From positions 124,001 to 188,000 of the forward strand of contig CBDAQM010000006.1 of the NCBI GenBank assembly GCA_965199095.1: a stretch of 64,000 nucleotides of DNA, in the 5' to 3' direction. The position numbers and the translations under genes are program-made. Source of the DNA: LMUY01 sp965199095. Lineage in GTDB: Bacteria > Pseudomonadota > Alphaproteobacteria > Acetobacterales > Acetobacteraceae. Of the stretch, positions 54,497-63,802 are shown piece by piece (the first letter of the stretch is position 1; every line of letters begins with the position of its first letter). The notes beneath the pieces are model-generated. The model saw only the letters and a list, made by a program, of their open reading frames with translations, was not told where the DNA came from and ran no database searches.

Positions 54497-56092
54497 ATGC
54501 TGCGACGCGACGTTCTGGGTGCAGCGATTTCGTCGGCCGCGATCGCCGCCCTGCCGGCACGCGCGCAGACGACGCGGCTGACCGAGCTGAAGTTCGGCCG
54601 CGCGACCGAGCAGTCCTCCATCGACCCGCATTTCTCCCAAACCGGGCCGAACAACGCCACCGCCTCCGGCATGTTCGAGCGGCTGGTGTCCTTCACCGCC
54701 ACCAACCAGCTCCAGCCCTGCCTGGCCGTGTCGTGGCGGGTAGTCGACCCGCTGAACTGGGAGATCAAGCTGCGGCCCAACGTCCTGTTCCAGGATGGCA
54801 CGCCGTTCACCGCCAAGGACGTCGTCTACTCGCTGGAACGGGTGCGCCACATCCTGCGCAGCCCGGCGCCGTGGACGCATGCCGTCACCAACGTCGCGGC
54901 GGCCGATCCCGTGGACGCGCTGACCCTGCGCATCCGCACGCCGACGCCAGCGCCGCTGCTGATGGAGCAGATCGGGCTGATCTACATCCTGCCAGCCAAG
55001 CTCGGCGACGGCGTCGGCAATGACGAGTTCAACAGCGGCAAGGCGGCGATCGGCACCGGACCCTACCGGTTCGACTCGTGGGCGCCGAACGACCGGGTGG
55101 TGATGCACGCCAACCCGAGTTGGTGGGGCGGCAAGCCAGAGTGGGAGCGGATCACGCTGCGGTTCATCCCGAACAGCGCGGCGCGGGTGGCGGCGCTGCT
55201 GTCCGGCCAGGTCGACCTGATCGACAGCGTGCCGCCGACCGACGGGCTGGAGCTGGGCCGCAACGACCAGGTCAAGCTGTTCAGCAGCGCCACCAACCGC
55301 ATCATCTACATGGCCCTGGATTCCGCCCGCGACTCCTCGCCCTTCGTGGCCGCCAGCGACGGCAAGCCGCTGCCGCACAACCCGTTGCGCGACGTGAGGG
55401 TGCGGCAGGCATTGTCCGAGATGATCAACCGCGACGTGATCGCCAGCCGGTTGCTCAGCGGCGCGGCGGTCCCGGCCGGGCAGATCGTCCCGGAGGGCGA
55501 GGGCGGCTACGCGCCCGACCTGAAGCCCAGCCCGTTCGACCCCAAGCAGGCCAAGGAATTGCTGACCCAGGCGGGCTATCCGGACGGGTTCAGCCTGACC
55601 ATCCACTCCTCCGCCGACCGCTATCCCAGCGACGGGCAGGTCGCCCAGGCTGTGGGCCAGATGCTGGCGCGCGGCGGGCTGCACATCCAGGGCGTCGAGG
55701 CGCTGCCGTACAACGTGTTCGCCCCGGCGGCGACCGAGGGCAAGTACAGCATGTTCCTGTTCGGCTGGAGCAGCAGCACCGGCGACTCGTCGGAGGCGCT
55801 GCGCTCCATCCTGGCCACGTACGACCCGGCGAACGGCCTGGGCGCGCTCAACCGCACGCGCTACTCCAACCCGAAATTCGATGCGCTGTTGGCGCAAGCC
55901 TCCGCCGAGTTCGACGAGGCCAAGCGCAACGCCCTGCTGGCGGAGGCGACGACGGTCGCCATGCAGGACTATGCCCTGCTGCCGCTGTACTGGCAGAAAG
56001 CGATCTGGGCCGGGCGCCCGGACGTGCGGTTCGAGGCGAATGAGAGCGAGGATTCCAGCGTGCAGTTCGCCCATCCCGCCGGCGGCGCCTGA
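54497..56092 (+). CDS. Dipeptide-type ABC substrate-binding protein (SBP family 5)
   Basis: A 531-residue periplasmic binding protein. It starts MLRRDVLGAAISSAAIAAL, a short twin-arginine-like signal cleaved near ARAQ. Family 5 hallmarks are SSIDPHFSQTGPNN, WEIKLRPNVLFQDGTPFTAKDVVYSLERV and IGTGPYRFDSW. GGGAGG lies seven bases before the ATG. It is the first gene of a five-gene importer run ending in a hydrolase. Ligand could be a peptide, an opine or another small compound. Confidence 0.9.
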   Translation: MLRRDVLGAAISSAAIAALPARAQTTRLTELKFGRATEQSSIDPHFSQTGPNNATASGMFERLVSFTATNQLQPCLAVSWRVVDPLNWEIKLRPNVLFQDGTPFTAKDVVYSLERVRHILRSPAPWTHAVTNVAAADPVDALTLRIRTPTPAPLLMEQIGLIYILPAKLGDGVGNDEFNSGKAAIGTGPYRFDSWAPNDRVVMHANPSWWGGKPEWERITLRFIPNSAARVAALLSGQVDLIDSVPPTDGLELGRNDQVKLFSSATNRIIYMALDSARDSSPFVAASDGKPLPHNPLRDVRVRQALSEMINRDVIASRLLSGAAVPAGQIVPEGEGGYAPDLKPSPFDPKQAKELLTQAGYPDGFSLTIHSSADRYPSDGQVAQAVGQMLARGGLHIQGVEALPYNVFAPAATEGKYSMFLFGWSSSTGDSSEALRSILATYDPANGLGALNRTRYSNPKFDALLAQASAEFDEAKRNALLAEATTVAMQDYALLPLYWQKAIWAGRPDVRFEANESEDSSVQFAHPAGGA

Positions 56093-56100
56093 GCCCAGAC

Positions 56101-57075
56101 GTGATCGTCTGGCTGCTCCGCCGCCTGGTGCAGGCGGCCGTGGTCGTGCTCGCCATGACTGCGATCGTGTTCGTCGGCGTCAACGTGATCGGCAATCCCG
56201 TCGACATCCTGATCTCGCCGGATGCCACCCAGGCGGACCGGCTGCGCGCCATCCACGACCTTGGGCTGGACCAGCCGCTGTGGCGTCAATACGTGACGTT
56301 CCTGGTCAATGCGGCCCACGGCGACTTCGGCAACTCCTTCGTCTACAACGTACCCGCCTTGCGACTGATCCTGCAGCACATGCCGGCGACAATGGAGCTT
56401 GCGGTGGCCGCCGTGCTGCTGTCGGTCTGCATCGGCATCCCGTTGGGGCTGTATGCCGGGCTGCGGCCGCGCGCGCTGCTGTCGCGGCTGATCATGGCGG
56501 GCAGCATCCTCGGGTTCAGCCTGCCGACCTTCTGGGTCGGGCTGATGATGATCGTCGCCTTTTCCGTGGAGTTGCCGTGGCTGCCCAGCAGCGGGCGCGG
56601 CCGCACGGTGGAGGTCGCGGGCGTCGCCTGGTCGTTCCTGACGCTGGACGGGTTGCGGCACATGGTGCTGCCGGCGGTGAACCTCGCGCTGTTCAACATC
56701 GCCGTTGTCCTGCGCCTCACGCGCAGCGGCACGCAGGAGGTGCTGCCGATGGACTACATCAAGTTCGCCCGCGCCAAGGGCCTGTCGCCCGCGCGCATCG
56801 TGGGCGTGCACGTGCTGAAGACCATCGCAGTCCCGCTCGTCACCGTCATCGGGCTGGAGTTCGGCTCCACCGTCGCCTTTGCCGTGGTGACGGAGACGGT
56901 GTTCGCCTGGCCCGGCATGGGCAAGCTGATCATCGACAGCATTGGCGTGCTCGACCGCCCGGTCATCGTCGCCTACCTGATGATCATCGTGATCCTGTTC
57001 ATCCTCATCAACCTGGTGGTCGACATCCTCTACACCGTGTTGGACCCGCGCATGCGGCTGGACCAGACGGCATGA
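56101..57075 (+). CDS. Dipeptide-type ABC permease 1 (DppB type)
   Basis: A 324-residue six-helix permease. Start VIVWLLRRLVQAAVVVLAMT and the GNPVDIL segment are standard for DppB/OppB, and the EAA-type loop is MDYIKFARAKGLSPARIVGVHVLK. A periplasmic loop with LGLDQPLWRQYVTFL follows the first helix. GTG start, eight bases after the binding-protein stop. Its stop overlaps the next gene by four bases. Confidence 0.92.
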   Translation: MIVWLLRRLVQAAVVVLAMTAIVFVGVNVIGNPVDILISPDATQADRLRAIHDLGLDQPLWRQYVTFLVNAAHGDFGNSFVYNVPALRLILQHMPATMELAVAAVLLSVCIGIPLGLYAGLRPRALLSRLIMAGSILGFSLPTFWVGLMMIVAFSVELPWLPSSGRGRTVEVAGVAWSFLTLDGLRHMVLPAVNLALFNIAVVLRLTRSGTQEVLPMDYIKFARAKGLSPARIVGVHVLKTIAVPLVTVIGLEFGSTVAFAVVTETVFAWPGMGKLIIDSIGVLDRPVIVAYLMIIVILFILINLVVDILYTVLDPRMRLDQTA

Positions 57076-57962
57076 CGGAGGCGGTTCGGGAGCAATCTCC
57101 CGGTGTTCGGCTGCTGCGGGACTTCATCGCGTCGCCATTCGCGGTGGTCGGGTTGGCGCTGGTGGTGCTCGCCGTCGCGGCCGCGGTGCTGGGGCCGTTC
57201 GTGGCGCCGCAGAACCCGTATGACCTCAGCCAGTTGGATATCACCGACGCCCGCTTGCCGCCGGGTTCGGACAGCAGCGCCGGCTTCACCTTCGTCATCG
57301 GCAGCGACGGGCAGGGGAGGGACATGCTGTCCGGCATCCTCTACGGGCTGCGGCTGTCGCTGGTGGTGGGCGTCGGCTCCGCCGCGTTCGCGGCCGTCGT
57401 CGGCACCAGCGTCGGCTTGCTGGCGGCCTATGCCGGAGGACGCACGGACGGCCTGCTGATGCGGCTGGTGGATTTGCAGCTTTCCTTCCCGTCGATCCTG
57501 ATCGCGCTGATGATCCTGGCCCTGCTGGGCCGCGGCGACGGCAACGTCATGCTGGCGCTGGTGCTGGTCGAATGGGCGTACTACGCCCGCACCGCCCGCG
57601 GCGCCGCCATGGCGGAACGGCGGCGCGAATATATCGAGGCCGCGGAGTGCCTGGCGCTGCCGCGCTGGCGCATCGTGTTCCGCCATTTGCTGCCAAACTG
57701 TCTGCCGCCCCTGCTGGTGGTGCTGACGACGCAGGTGGCGCGCGCCATCACGCTGGAGGCGACGTTGAGCTTCCTGGGCATCGGCGTGCCGATCACCGAG
57801 CCCTCGCTGGGCCTGCTGATCGCCAACGGCTACCAATACGTGCTGTCGGGCCAGTACTGGATCAGCGTGTATCCGGGCCTGGCGCTGCTGCTGACCATCC
57901 TCGGCATCAACCTGGTGAGCGACCAGGTCCGCGAAGTGCTGAACCCCCGGTCGAACCAGTAG
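57072..57962 (+). CDS. Dipeptide-type ABC permease 2 (DppC type)
   Basis: A 296-residue permease with six helices. It shows FVAPQNPYDLSQLDI and GSDGQGRDMLSGILYGLRLSL, the DppC/OppC hallmark GxDxxGRD.LS, and the EAA loop REYIEAAECLALPRWRIVFRHLLPN. ATG overlaps the TGA of the previous gene. The stop TAG is followed directly by the next ATG. Confidence 0.92.
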   Translation: MTEAVREQSPGVRLLRDFIASPFAVVGLALVVLAVAAAVLGPFVAPQNPYDLSQLDITDARLPPGSDSSAGFTFVIGSDGQGRDMLSGILYGLRLSLVVGVGSAAFAAVVGTSVGLLAAYAGGRTDGLLMRLVDLQLSFPSILIALMILALLGRGDGNVMLALVLVEWAYYARTARGAAMAERRREYIEAAECLALPRWRIVFRHLLPNCLPPLLVVLTTQVARAITLEATLSFLGIGVPITEPSLGLLIANGYQYVLSGQYWISVYPGLALLLTILGINLVSDQVREVLNPRSNQ

Positions 57963-58934
57963 ATGCCGACGCTGGCGGTGGAGGGGCTGCGCACCGAGTT
58001 CAAGACGCGCGCCGGCGTGATCCGGGCGGTGGACGGCGTGTCCTTCTCGGTCGATCGCGGGCAAATCCTGGGGCTGGTCGGTGAATCCGGCTCGGGCAAG
58101 TCGGTGACGGGCTACTCCCTGATGGGGCTGGTCGATCCGCCCGGCCATGTCGCCGGCGGCCGCATCCTGCTGAACGGCCGTGAGCTACGCGGCCTGCCGG
58201 AGGGCGAGATGCGGCGCCTGCGCGGCAGCCGCATCGCCATGGTGTTCCAGGACCCGATGATGACGCTGAACCCGGTGCTGCGCATCGGCACGCAGATGAC
58301 GGAGGCGGTGTTCGCGCATGGCCGGGTCAGCCGCGCCGAGGCGTGGGACCAGGCGCGCACGGCGCTGGGTAAGGTCGGCATCCCCTCGCCGGAGGAGCGG
58401 CTGCGCGCCTATCCGCACCAGTTTTCCGGCGGCATGCGCCAGCGCGTCGCCATCGCCATTGCGCTGCTGCACCGCCCGGACGTGATTATCGCCGACGAGC
58501 CGACCACGGCGCTGGACGTGACCATCCAGGCGCAGATCCTGGCGGAGATGCAGGCGCTGGTGCGGCGCGACGGCACGGCGCTGATCTGGATCACGCATGA
58601 CTTGGCCGTCGTGGCCGGGTTGGCCGACGAACTGGCCGTGATGTATGCTGGCCGCATCGTCGAGACGGGCGGGATCGACGCCGTGCTGGACGACCCGGCG
58701 CACCCCTATACGCGCGGGCTGATCGGCAGCGTGCCGAGCGCCAACCGCCGCGGCGAACGGCTGCGGCAGATTCCGGGCGCCACGCCCAGCCAGGCCGACC
58801 GCCCGGCGGGCTGCACCTTCCGCACCCGTTGCGCCCATGCCGACGATTCGTGCCTGCAGGAGCCGCCTTTGACGCCGTACGGACACGCGCATGGCCTGCG
58901 CTGCTTCCACCCGCAATCCGGCCCGGTGACGTGA
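57963..58934 (+). CDS. Dipeptide-type ABC ATPase 1 (DppD type)
   Basis: A 323-residue ATPase. Walker A GESGSGKSVTGYSLMGL, signature FSGGMRQRVAIAIAL, Walker B VIIADEPTTALDVTIQAQIL, and a C-terminal oligopeptide/dipeptide domain with CTFRTRCAHADDSC, whose Cys residues may bind an iron-sulfur cluster as reported for DppD. Overlaps the next ATPase gene by four bases (GTGA). Confidence 0.93.
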   Translation: MPTLAVEGLRTEFKTRAGVIRAVDGVSFSVDRGQILGLVGESGSGKSVTGYSLMGLVDPPGHVAGGRILLNGRELRGLPEGEMRRLRGSRIAMVFQDPMMTLNPVLRIGTQMTEAVFAHGRVSRAEAWDQARTALGKVGIPSPEERLRAYPHQFSGGMRQRVAIAIALLHRPDVIIADEPTTALDVTIQAQILAEMQALVRRDGTALIWITHDLAVVAGLADELAVMYAGRIVETGGIDAVLDDPAHPYTRGLIGSVPSANRRGERLRQIPGATPSQADRPAGCTFRTRCAHADDSCLQEPPLTPYGHAHGLRCFHPQSGPVT

Positions 58935-59899
58935 CGGCGCCGGCCCTGGAACTGCGCGGCGTCAGCCGCCGCTTCGGGCGTTCGCCGACCCGGTTCCGCC
59001 GCGGCGGCGGCATCGTCCACGCGGTGGAGGAGGTGAGCCTCAGCATTGCGAAGGGCGAGGTGCTGGGGCTGGTCGGCGAGTCCGGGTGCGGCAAGTCGAC
59101 GCTGGGCCGCCTGGCCGCCGGGCTGCTGGCGCCCTCGGAAGGCGCCGTCCTCCAGGACGGGAAAGCGGTCTCCGACCTTGCCCCGGCGGAGTCGCGGCGG
59201 GCGCGGCTGCGGGTGCAGATGATCTTCCAGGACCCGTATGCCAGCCTCAACCCGCGCATGCGGGTGGCCGACATCGTGGGCGAGGCGCCACGCGTGCATG
59301 GTTTGCTGCACGGACCCTATGAGGCGTTCGTGGATGCGCAACTGCGCCGGGCCGGGCTGGACCCGGCGCTGAAGCGGCGCTTCCCGCACCAGTTCAGCGG
59401 CGGGCAGCGCCAGCGGGTCGGCATCGCCCGGGCGCTCGCTGTGGCGCCGGACATCCTGGTGTGCGACGAGGCGGTCGCGGCGCTGGACGTGTCCATCCAG
59501 GCGCAAATCCTGAACCTGTTCGCCGACCTGCGGGAGCAGTTAGGCCTCACCTATTTGTTCATCAGCCACGACCTCGGCGTGGTGGAGCATCTGTCGGACC
59601 GGGTGGCGATCATGTACCTGGGCCGCATCGTCGAGCAGGCGGACGTGGCGGCGGTGTTCGGCCGGCCGAACCATCCCTACACACAGGCGCTGCTGGCGGA
59701 GGTGCCTCGCATCACCGCCCGGCACCGCAGCTTCTCGCCGCTGAAGGGGGAGTTGCCCAGCCCGATGGCCCCCCCGTCCGGCTGCCACTTCCATCCGCGC
59801 TGCCCGCACGCCATGCCGCGCTGCGCCGTGGACCGGCCGCTTCTGCAGGAGGTGGCGCCCGGCCACCTCAGCGCGTGCCACCTGAACGACGCGGCTTGA
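58931..59899 (+). CDS. Dipeptide-type ABC ATPase 2 (DppF type)
   Basis: A 322-residue ATPase. Walker A GESGCGKSTLGRLAAGLL, the Q-loop MIFQDPYASLNPRM, signature FSGGQRQRVGIARAL, Walker B ILVCDEAVAALDVSIQAQIL (an Ala in place of the usual Ser after EAV), and the C-terminal CHFHPRCPHAMPRC with four cysteines. GTG start inside the previous stop codon. Partner of the ATPase at 57963. Confidence 0.92.
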   Translation: MTAPALELRGVSRRFGRSPTRFRRGGGIVHAVEEVSLSIAKGEVLGLVGESGCGKSTLGRLAAGLLAPSEGAVLQDGKAVSDLAPAESRRARLRVQMIFQDPYASLNPRMRVADIVGEAPRVHGLLHGPYEAFVDAQLRRAGLDPALKRRFPHQFSGGQRQRVGIARALAVAPDILVCDEAVAALDVSIQAQILNLFADLREQLGLTYLFISHDLGVVEHLSDRVAIMYLGRIVEQADVAAVFGRPNHPYTQALLAEVPRITARHRSFSPLKGELPSPMAPPSGCHFHPRCPHAMPRCAVDRPLLQEVAPGHLSACHLNDAA

Positions 59900-59913
59900 A
59901 CGGAGGATTGCCC

Positions 59914-61722
59914 ATGGACCCGACCCTGCACATGGTGACCATGCGGGACGGCGTGCGGCTGGCCACGGACATCTACTTGCCGCCGGGCGAGGGGCCGTTC
60001 CCCGTCATCATGGAGCGTACGCCGTATGGCCGCAACGAGCCCAGCCGCAGCGAACTGACCGCGGCGGAACCGAACCCGGTGCGGCGCGGCGTCGTGGCGT
60101 CCCGCCTGGTGCAGCAGGGCTGGGCCGTGGCGTACCAGGATTGCCGCGGCCGCTACGGCTCCGAGGGGCGGTTCGTGAAATACCTGTCGGACGGGGAGGA
60201 CGGGTTCGACACCTGCGCCTGGCTGGTGGCGCAACCCTGGTGCGACGGGCGCATCGCCACGATGGGACTGAGCTATGCCGCGCATACCCAGGCGGCGCTC
60301 GGCTGCCTGGACTCGCCCGGCGTGGTGGCGCAGGTGCTGGATAGCGGCGGGTTCAGCAACGCCTGGACCGGCGGCATCCGCCAGTTCGGCGCGTTCGAGC
60401 TGAAGCAGGCGACCTGGGCATTCAACAACGCCCTGCTCTCGCCGGAGGCGCAGGCGGACCCGGTGCTGCACGCCGCGCTGTCCGCCGAGAACCTGCGCGA
60501 CTGGTTCACCCGCATGCCGTGGAAGCCCGGCCACTCGCCGCTGCGCCACCATCCGGATTACGAGGCCTATCTGTTCGAGCAATGGACGCACGGCCCGTTC
60601 GACGCGTTTTGGCAGCAGCTTGGCATCTGGGCCGAGGGCTGGCACGACCGCTACAGCCCGGCGGCCTGCGTGCACATGTCGTCCTGGTTCGACCCCTACT
60701 CGCTGACCGCAACCAAGAACTATGTCGGGCTGAAGCAGGCCGGGCGCGGGCCGCAACGCCTGATCCTGGGGCCCTGGACGCATGGCGCGCGCAGCGTCAC
60801 CCATTTCGGCGACGTGGAGTTCGGCCCGGCGGCGACGATCGATTCTTGGGCCGGGGACTGGCTGTCCTACCGCATCCGCTTCTTCCAGCAGCATTTGCAG
60901 GGCGGTCCGGCGCAGGAGCCGCCGGTGCGGTTGTTCCTGATGGGCGGCGGCAGCGGCCGGCGCACGCCGGAGGGACGACTGGACCATGGCGGCCACTGGA
61001 TCACGGCGGAGGACTGGCCGCTGCCGCAGGCGCAGCCGGTCCCGTACTACCTGCACGCCGACGGGGCATTGCTGCCGCAGCCGCCCGCCGCGGACGCGCC
61101 GCCGCTGGTGTTTGACTACGACCCGCGCCACCCCGTGCCGACGATCGGCGGCAACCTGACCAGCCTGGAGCCGGTGGCGGTCGGCGGCAGTTTCGACCAG
61201 GTGGAGGGGCCGGCCTTCTTTGGCTGCCACCCGCCCTATCTGCCGCTGGCCTCCCGCGCCGACGTGCTGGTGTTTCAGACGCCGCCCTTGGCCGAGCCGG
61301 TGAGCGTCATCGGCCCGGTCGAGGCCGAGCTGTTCGTGTCGACCGATGCGCCGGACACGGATGTCACGGCCAAGCTGATCGACGTGTATCCGGCCAGCGC
61401 CGATTACCCCGGCGGCTACGCCATGATCCTGACCGACGGCATCCTGCGCCTGCGCTATGCGGAGGACCCGGCAAATCCCCGCCTGCGGCAACCCGGCGAG
61501 CTGGTGCGGGCGCGGATCACGCTGTTCCCGACCGCCAACCTGTTCGCCGCCGGGCACCGTATCCGCCTGGACATCTCGTCCAGCAACTTCCCGAAATTCG
61601 ACGTCAACCCGAACACGGGCGAGGCAGAGGGCCGTTCGCAACGGACCCGGATCGCGACGAACACGGTGTTCGCGGACGCAGCGCGGCCGAGCCGGGTGAT
61701 GCTGCCGATCGTCCACGCGTAA
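59914..61722 (+). CDS. CocE/NonD family hydrolase
   Basis: A 602-residue enzyme of the X-Pro dipeptidyl-peptidase/cocaine-esterase (CocE/NonD) family. An alpha/beta hydrolase domain with VTMRDGVRLATDIYLPPGEG, YQDCRGRYGSEGRF and nucleophile Ser120 in MGLSYAAH comes first; the C-terminal jelly-roll domain has VIGPVEAELFVSTDAPDTD and RLDISSSNFPKFDVNPNTG. No signal peptide, so it acts on imported material. It is the last gene of the importer run, with GGAGGA upstream of the ATG 14 bases after the ATPase stop. Such hydrolases may cleave imported peptides or esters. Confidence 0.88.
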   Translation: MDPTLHMVTMRDGVRLATDIYLPPGEGPFPVIMERTPYGRNEPSRSELTAAEPNPVRRGVVASRLVQQGWAVAYQDCRGRYGSEGRFVKYLSDGEDGFDTCAWLVAQPWCDGRIATMGLSYAAHTQAALGCLDSPGVVAQVLDSGGFSNAWTGGIRQFGAFELKQATWAFNNALLSPEAQADPVLHAALSAENLRDWFTRMPWKPGHSPLRHHPDYEAYLFEQWTHGPFDAFWQQLGIWAEGWHDRYSPAACVHMSSWFDPYSLTATKNYVGLKQAGRGPQRLILGPWTHGARSVTHFGDVEFGPAATIDSWAGDWLSYRIRFFQQHLQGGPAQEPPVRLFLMGGGSGRRTPEGRLDHGGHWITAEDWPLPQAQPVPYYLHADGALLPQPPAADAPPLVFDYDPRHPVPTIGGNLTSLEPVAVGGSFDQVEGPAFFGCHPPYLPLASRADVLVFQTPPLAEPVSVIGPVEAELFVSTDAPDTDVTAKLIDVYPASADYPGGYAMILTDGILRLRYAEDPANPRLRQPGELVRARITLFPTANLFAAGHRIRLDISSSNFPKFDVNPNTGEAEGRSQRTRIATNTVFADAARPSRVMLPIVHA

Positions 61723-61747
61723 TCGTTTTTGGCCGGCGGCCGCTCTG

Positions 61748-61841
61748 CTCCCTCTCCCTTTGGGAGAGGGCTGGGGTGAGGGGCCGACGCGCAGGACCGT
61801 GCATTTGGCCCTCACCCCAACCCTCTCCCAGAGGGAGAGGG
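61748..61841 (+). repeat. Composite double-hairpin repeat, copy 3 (intact)
   Basis: Complete copy: CTCCCTCTCC hairpin, GGGGTGAGGGGCCGACGCGC core continuing CAGGACCGTGCATTTGGCCC, then CCCTCTCCCAGAGGGAGAGGG. It agrees with copies 1 (14491, inverted) and 2 (37797). The second hairpin is followed by CTTTTTG, so it could terminate the CocE-family gene; the convergent polyol ABC gene ends 29 bases further. Confidence 0.8.
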
Positions 61842-61869
61842 CTTTTTGAAGGTCGAGTTGAAATCCTCT

Positions 61870-62973
61870 TCAAACCGTCAGCGGGTGTCGGGAAAGCTGC
61901 GGCAAGGCCTGTCCTGCGGCATCGAACACGTGGCAGGCGGCTGCATCAACGGCCAGCCGGATCGGCCGGTGCGCCAAGGTCGGGTCCCCCCCATCCGTCT
62001 GCACCGTCAGCGCACCTTCGCCCTCGGCCGACACGTGCAACAGGGTGAGGCCGCCCAGACGCTCCACCAGCCTAACATCACCCGCGATGGCGCCCGCCTC
62101 GCCCGGGCGGAGCGCCTCCGGGCGGATGCCGAGTGTCACGACCTCGCCGGGACGCACCGCACCTGCCTCAGCCGCAACAGTGATCTGGGCGCCGGAGCGC
62201 AAGGCGACCGTGATGCCGGATGCGTCCGCGGCCACCGCCGTCGCCGGCAGCAGGTTCATGCGCGGCGAGCCGATGAAGCCGGCGACGAACACATTGGCCG
62301 GGTGATGATACAGCTCCAGCGGGGAGCCGACCTGCTCGACCCGGCCGGCTTGCAGCACGACGATGCGGTCCGCCATCGTCATCGCCTCCACTTGGTCGTG
62401 GGTGACGTAGATCATGGTGGCCCGCAGCTCCTCGTGCAGCCGGGCGAGTTCGATGCGCATCTGCCCGCGCAGCGCCGCGTCCAGGTTCGACAGCGGCTCG
62501 TCGAACAGGAACACCTTGGGCTTGCGCACGATGGCGCGGCCGATCGCCACGCGCTGGCGCTGGCCGCCGGACAAGTCCTTCGGCCGCCGGTCCAGATACG
62601 GCTCCAACTGCAAGACGCGCGCGGCCTCGCGCACCATGCGGTCGCGCTCCGCCACCGGCACGCGCGCCAGCCGCAGGGCGAAGCCCATGTTCTGCCGCAC
62701 CGTCATGTGCGGGTAGAGCGCGTAGGATTGGAACACCATGGCCAGGCCGCGATCCGCCGGGCCCACCTCGTTCATCCGCACGCCGTCGATCTTCAACTCG
62801 CCGGCCGTGATCGCCTCCAGCCCGGCAATCATGCGCAGCAGCGTCGATTTGCCGCAGCCGGACGGCCCCACGAACACGACGAACTCCCGCTCGGCGATGT
62901 CGAGGTCGATGCCCTTGATGACCTCGGCCGCGCCGTAGGATTTGCGCAGGCCGCGCAGGCTCAGTGTCGCCAT
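61870..62973 (-). CDS. Polyol/sugar ABC transporter ATPase (SmoK/UgpC type)
   Basis: A 367-residue MalK-like ATPase: GPSGCGKSTLLRMIAGLEA, LSGGQRQRVAIGRAIV, VFLFDEPLSNLDAALRGQMR and VTHDQVEAMTMADRIVVLQ, with a C-terminal OB-like domain containing LGIRPEALRP. It follows the permease gene at 62984 after ten bases. In sorbitol/mannitol importers the gene order is permease, permease, ATPase, which fits the three genes here. Confidence 0.92.
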   Translation of the reverse strand: MATLSLRGLRKSYGAAEVIKGIDLDIAEREFVVFVGPSGCGKSTLLRMIAGLEAITAGELKIDGVRMNEVGPADRGLAMVFQSYALYPHMTVRQNMGFALRLARVPVAERDRMVREAARVLQLEPYLDRRPKDLSGGQRQRVAIGRAIVRKPKVFLFDEPLSNLDAALRGQMRIELARLHEELRATMIYVTHDQVEAMTMADRIVVLQAGRVEQVGSPLELYHHPANVFVAGFIGSPRMNLLPATAVAADASGITVALRSGAQITVAAEAGAVRPGEVVTLGIRPEALRPGEAGAIAGDVRLVERLGGLTLLHVSAEGEGALTVQTDGGDPTLAHRPIRLAVDAAACHVFDAAGQALPQLSRHPLTV

Positions 62974-62983
62974 GCCACAGCCC

Positions 62984-63799
62984 CTATTTCACGGCGCCGA
63001 AGGTCAGCCCGCGCACCAATTGCCGCTGGCTGAACCAGCCGAACACCAGGATCGGCGCCACCGCCATGGTGGAGGCGGCCGATAGCTTGGCGAAGAACAG
63101 CCCCTCGGGCGAGGAGAACGAGGCGATGAACACCGTCAGCGGCGCCGCCCCGGAGGAGGTGAGATTCAGGCTCCAAAACGCCTCGTTCCAGCACAGGATG
63201 ATCGAGAGCAGGCCGGTGGACGCCACGCCCGGCAGCGTCAGCGGCAGCAACAGATGCCACAGCTCGCCCCAGATGCGGGCGCCGTCCATGCGCCCGGCTT
63301 CGAGGATCTCGTGCGGCACCTCCTTGTAGAAGGTGAACAGCATCCAGACCACGATGGGCAGGTTCATCAACGCGTTCATCCCGATCAACCCGGTGCGCGT
63401 GTTGAGCAGCCCGGCGGTGCGGAACAGCAGGTAGATCGGCACCAGCACGCCCACCGGCGGCAGCATCTTGGTGGACAGCATCCACAGCAGCGTCCCGCGG
63501 GTGCGCGCCGTCGGATGGAACGCCATGGCGTAGGCGGCGGGAATGGCGAACAGCAGCGCCAGCACCGTGGCCCCGAGTGAGATCGCCACGCTGTTGAAGG
63601 CGAATCCGAGGTAATCGGCCCGTCCCAGCACGTCCCGGTATGACTCGAGCGTCGGCGTGAAGGACAGCGTTGCGGACACCGCCTCCCGCTCGCTTTTCAG
63701 GCTGGTCAGCACCATCCACAGGATCGGGAAGAACAGCAGCAGGGCCGCACCCCAGCCGACGACCGTGGTCAGCACCCGGCGGGCGAGGCTGGCCTCCAC
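62984..63799 (-). CDS. Polyol/sugar ABC transporter permease (SmoG/MalG type)
   Basis: A 271-residue permease with six helices. LLWMLSTKMLPPVGVLVPIY, MNLPIVVWMLFTFYKEVP and the C-terminal QRQLVRGLTFGAVK are typical of sorbitol/mannitol-type permeases (SmoG/MtlG). The EAA loop is ILEAGRMDGARIWGELWHLLLP. GTG start, three bases before the end of the upstream permease stop region. Substrate assignment to polyols is by resemblance. Confidence 0.9.
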   Translation of the reverse strand: MEASLARRVLTTVVGWGAALLLFFPILWMVLTSLKSEREAVSATLSFTPTLESYRDVLGRADYLGFAFNSVAISLGATVLALLFAIPAAYAMAFHPTARTRGTLLWMLSTKMLPPVGVLVPIYLLFRTAGLLNTRTGLIGMNALMNLPIVVWMLFTFYKEVPHEILEAGRMDGARIWGELWHLLLPLTLPGVASTGLLSIILCWNEAFWSLNLTSSGAAPLTVFIASFSSPEGLFFAKLSAASTMAVAPILVFGWFSQRQLVRGLTFGAVK

Positions 63800-63802
63800 C
63801 CG

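Noticed and set aside
54476..56074. A 532-residue open frame on the minus strand opposite the binding-protein gene
   Set aside because: Antisense shadow with His/Gln/Arg-rich composition; the plus-strand gene has a signal peptide and clear family motifs.
59677..61815. A 712-residue open frame on the minus strand opposite the CocE/NonD gene
   Set aside because: Same composition bias and no domain; the plus strand carries the hydrolase with its catalytic serine.
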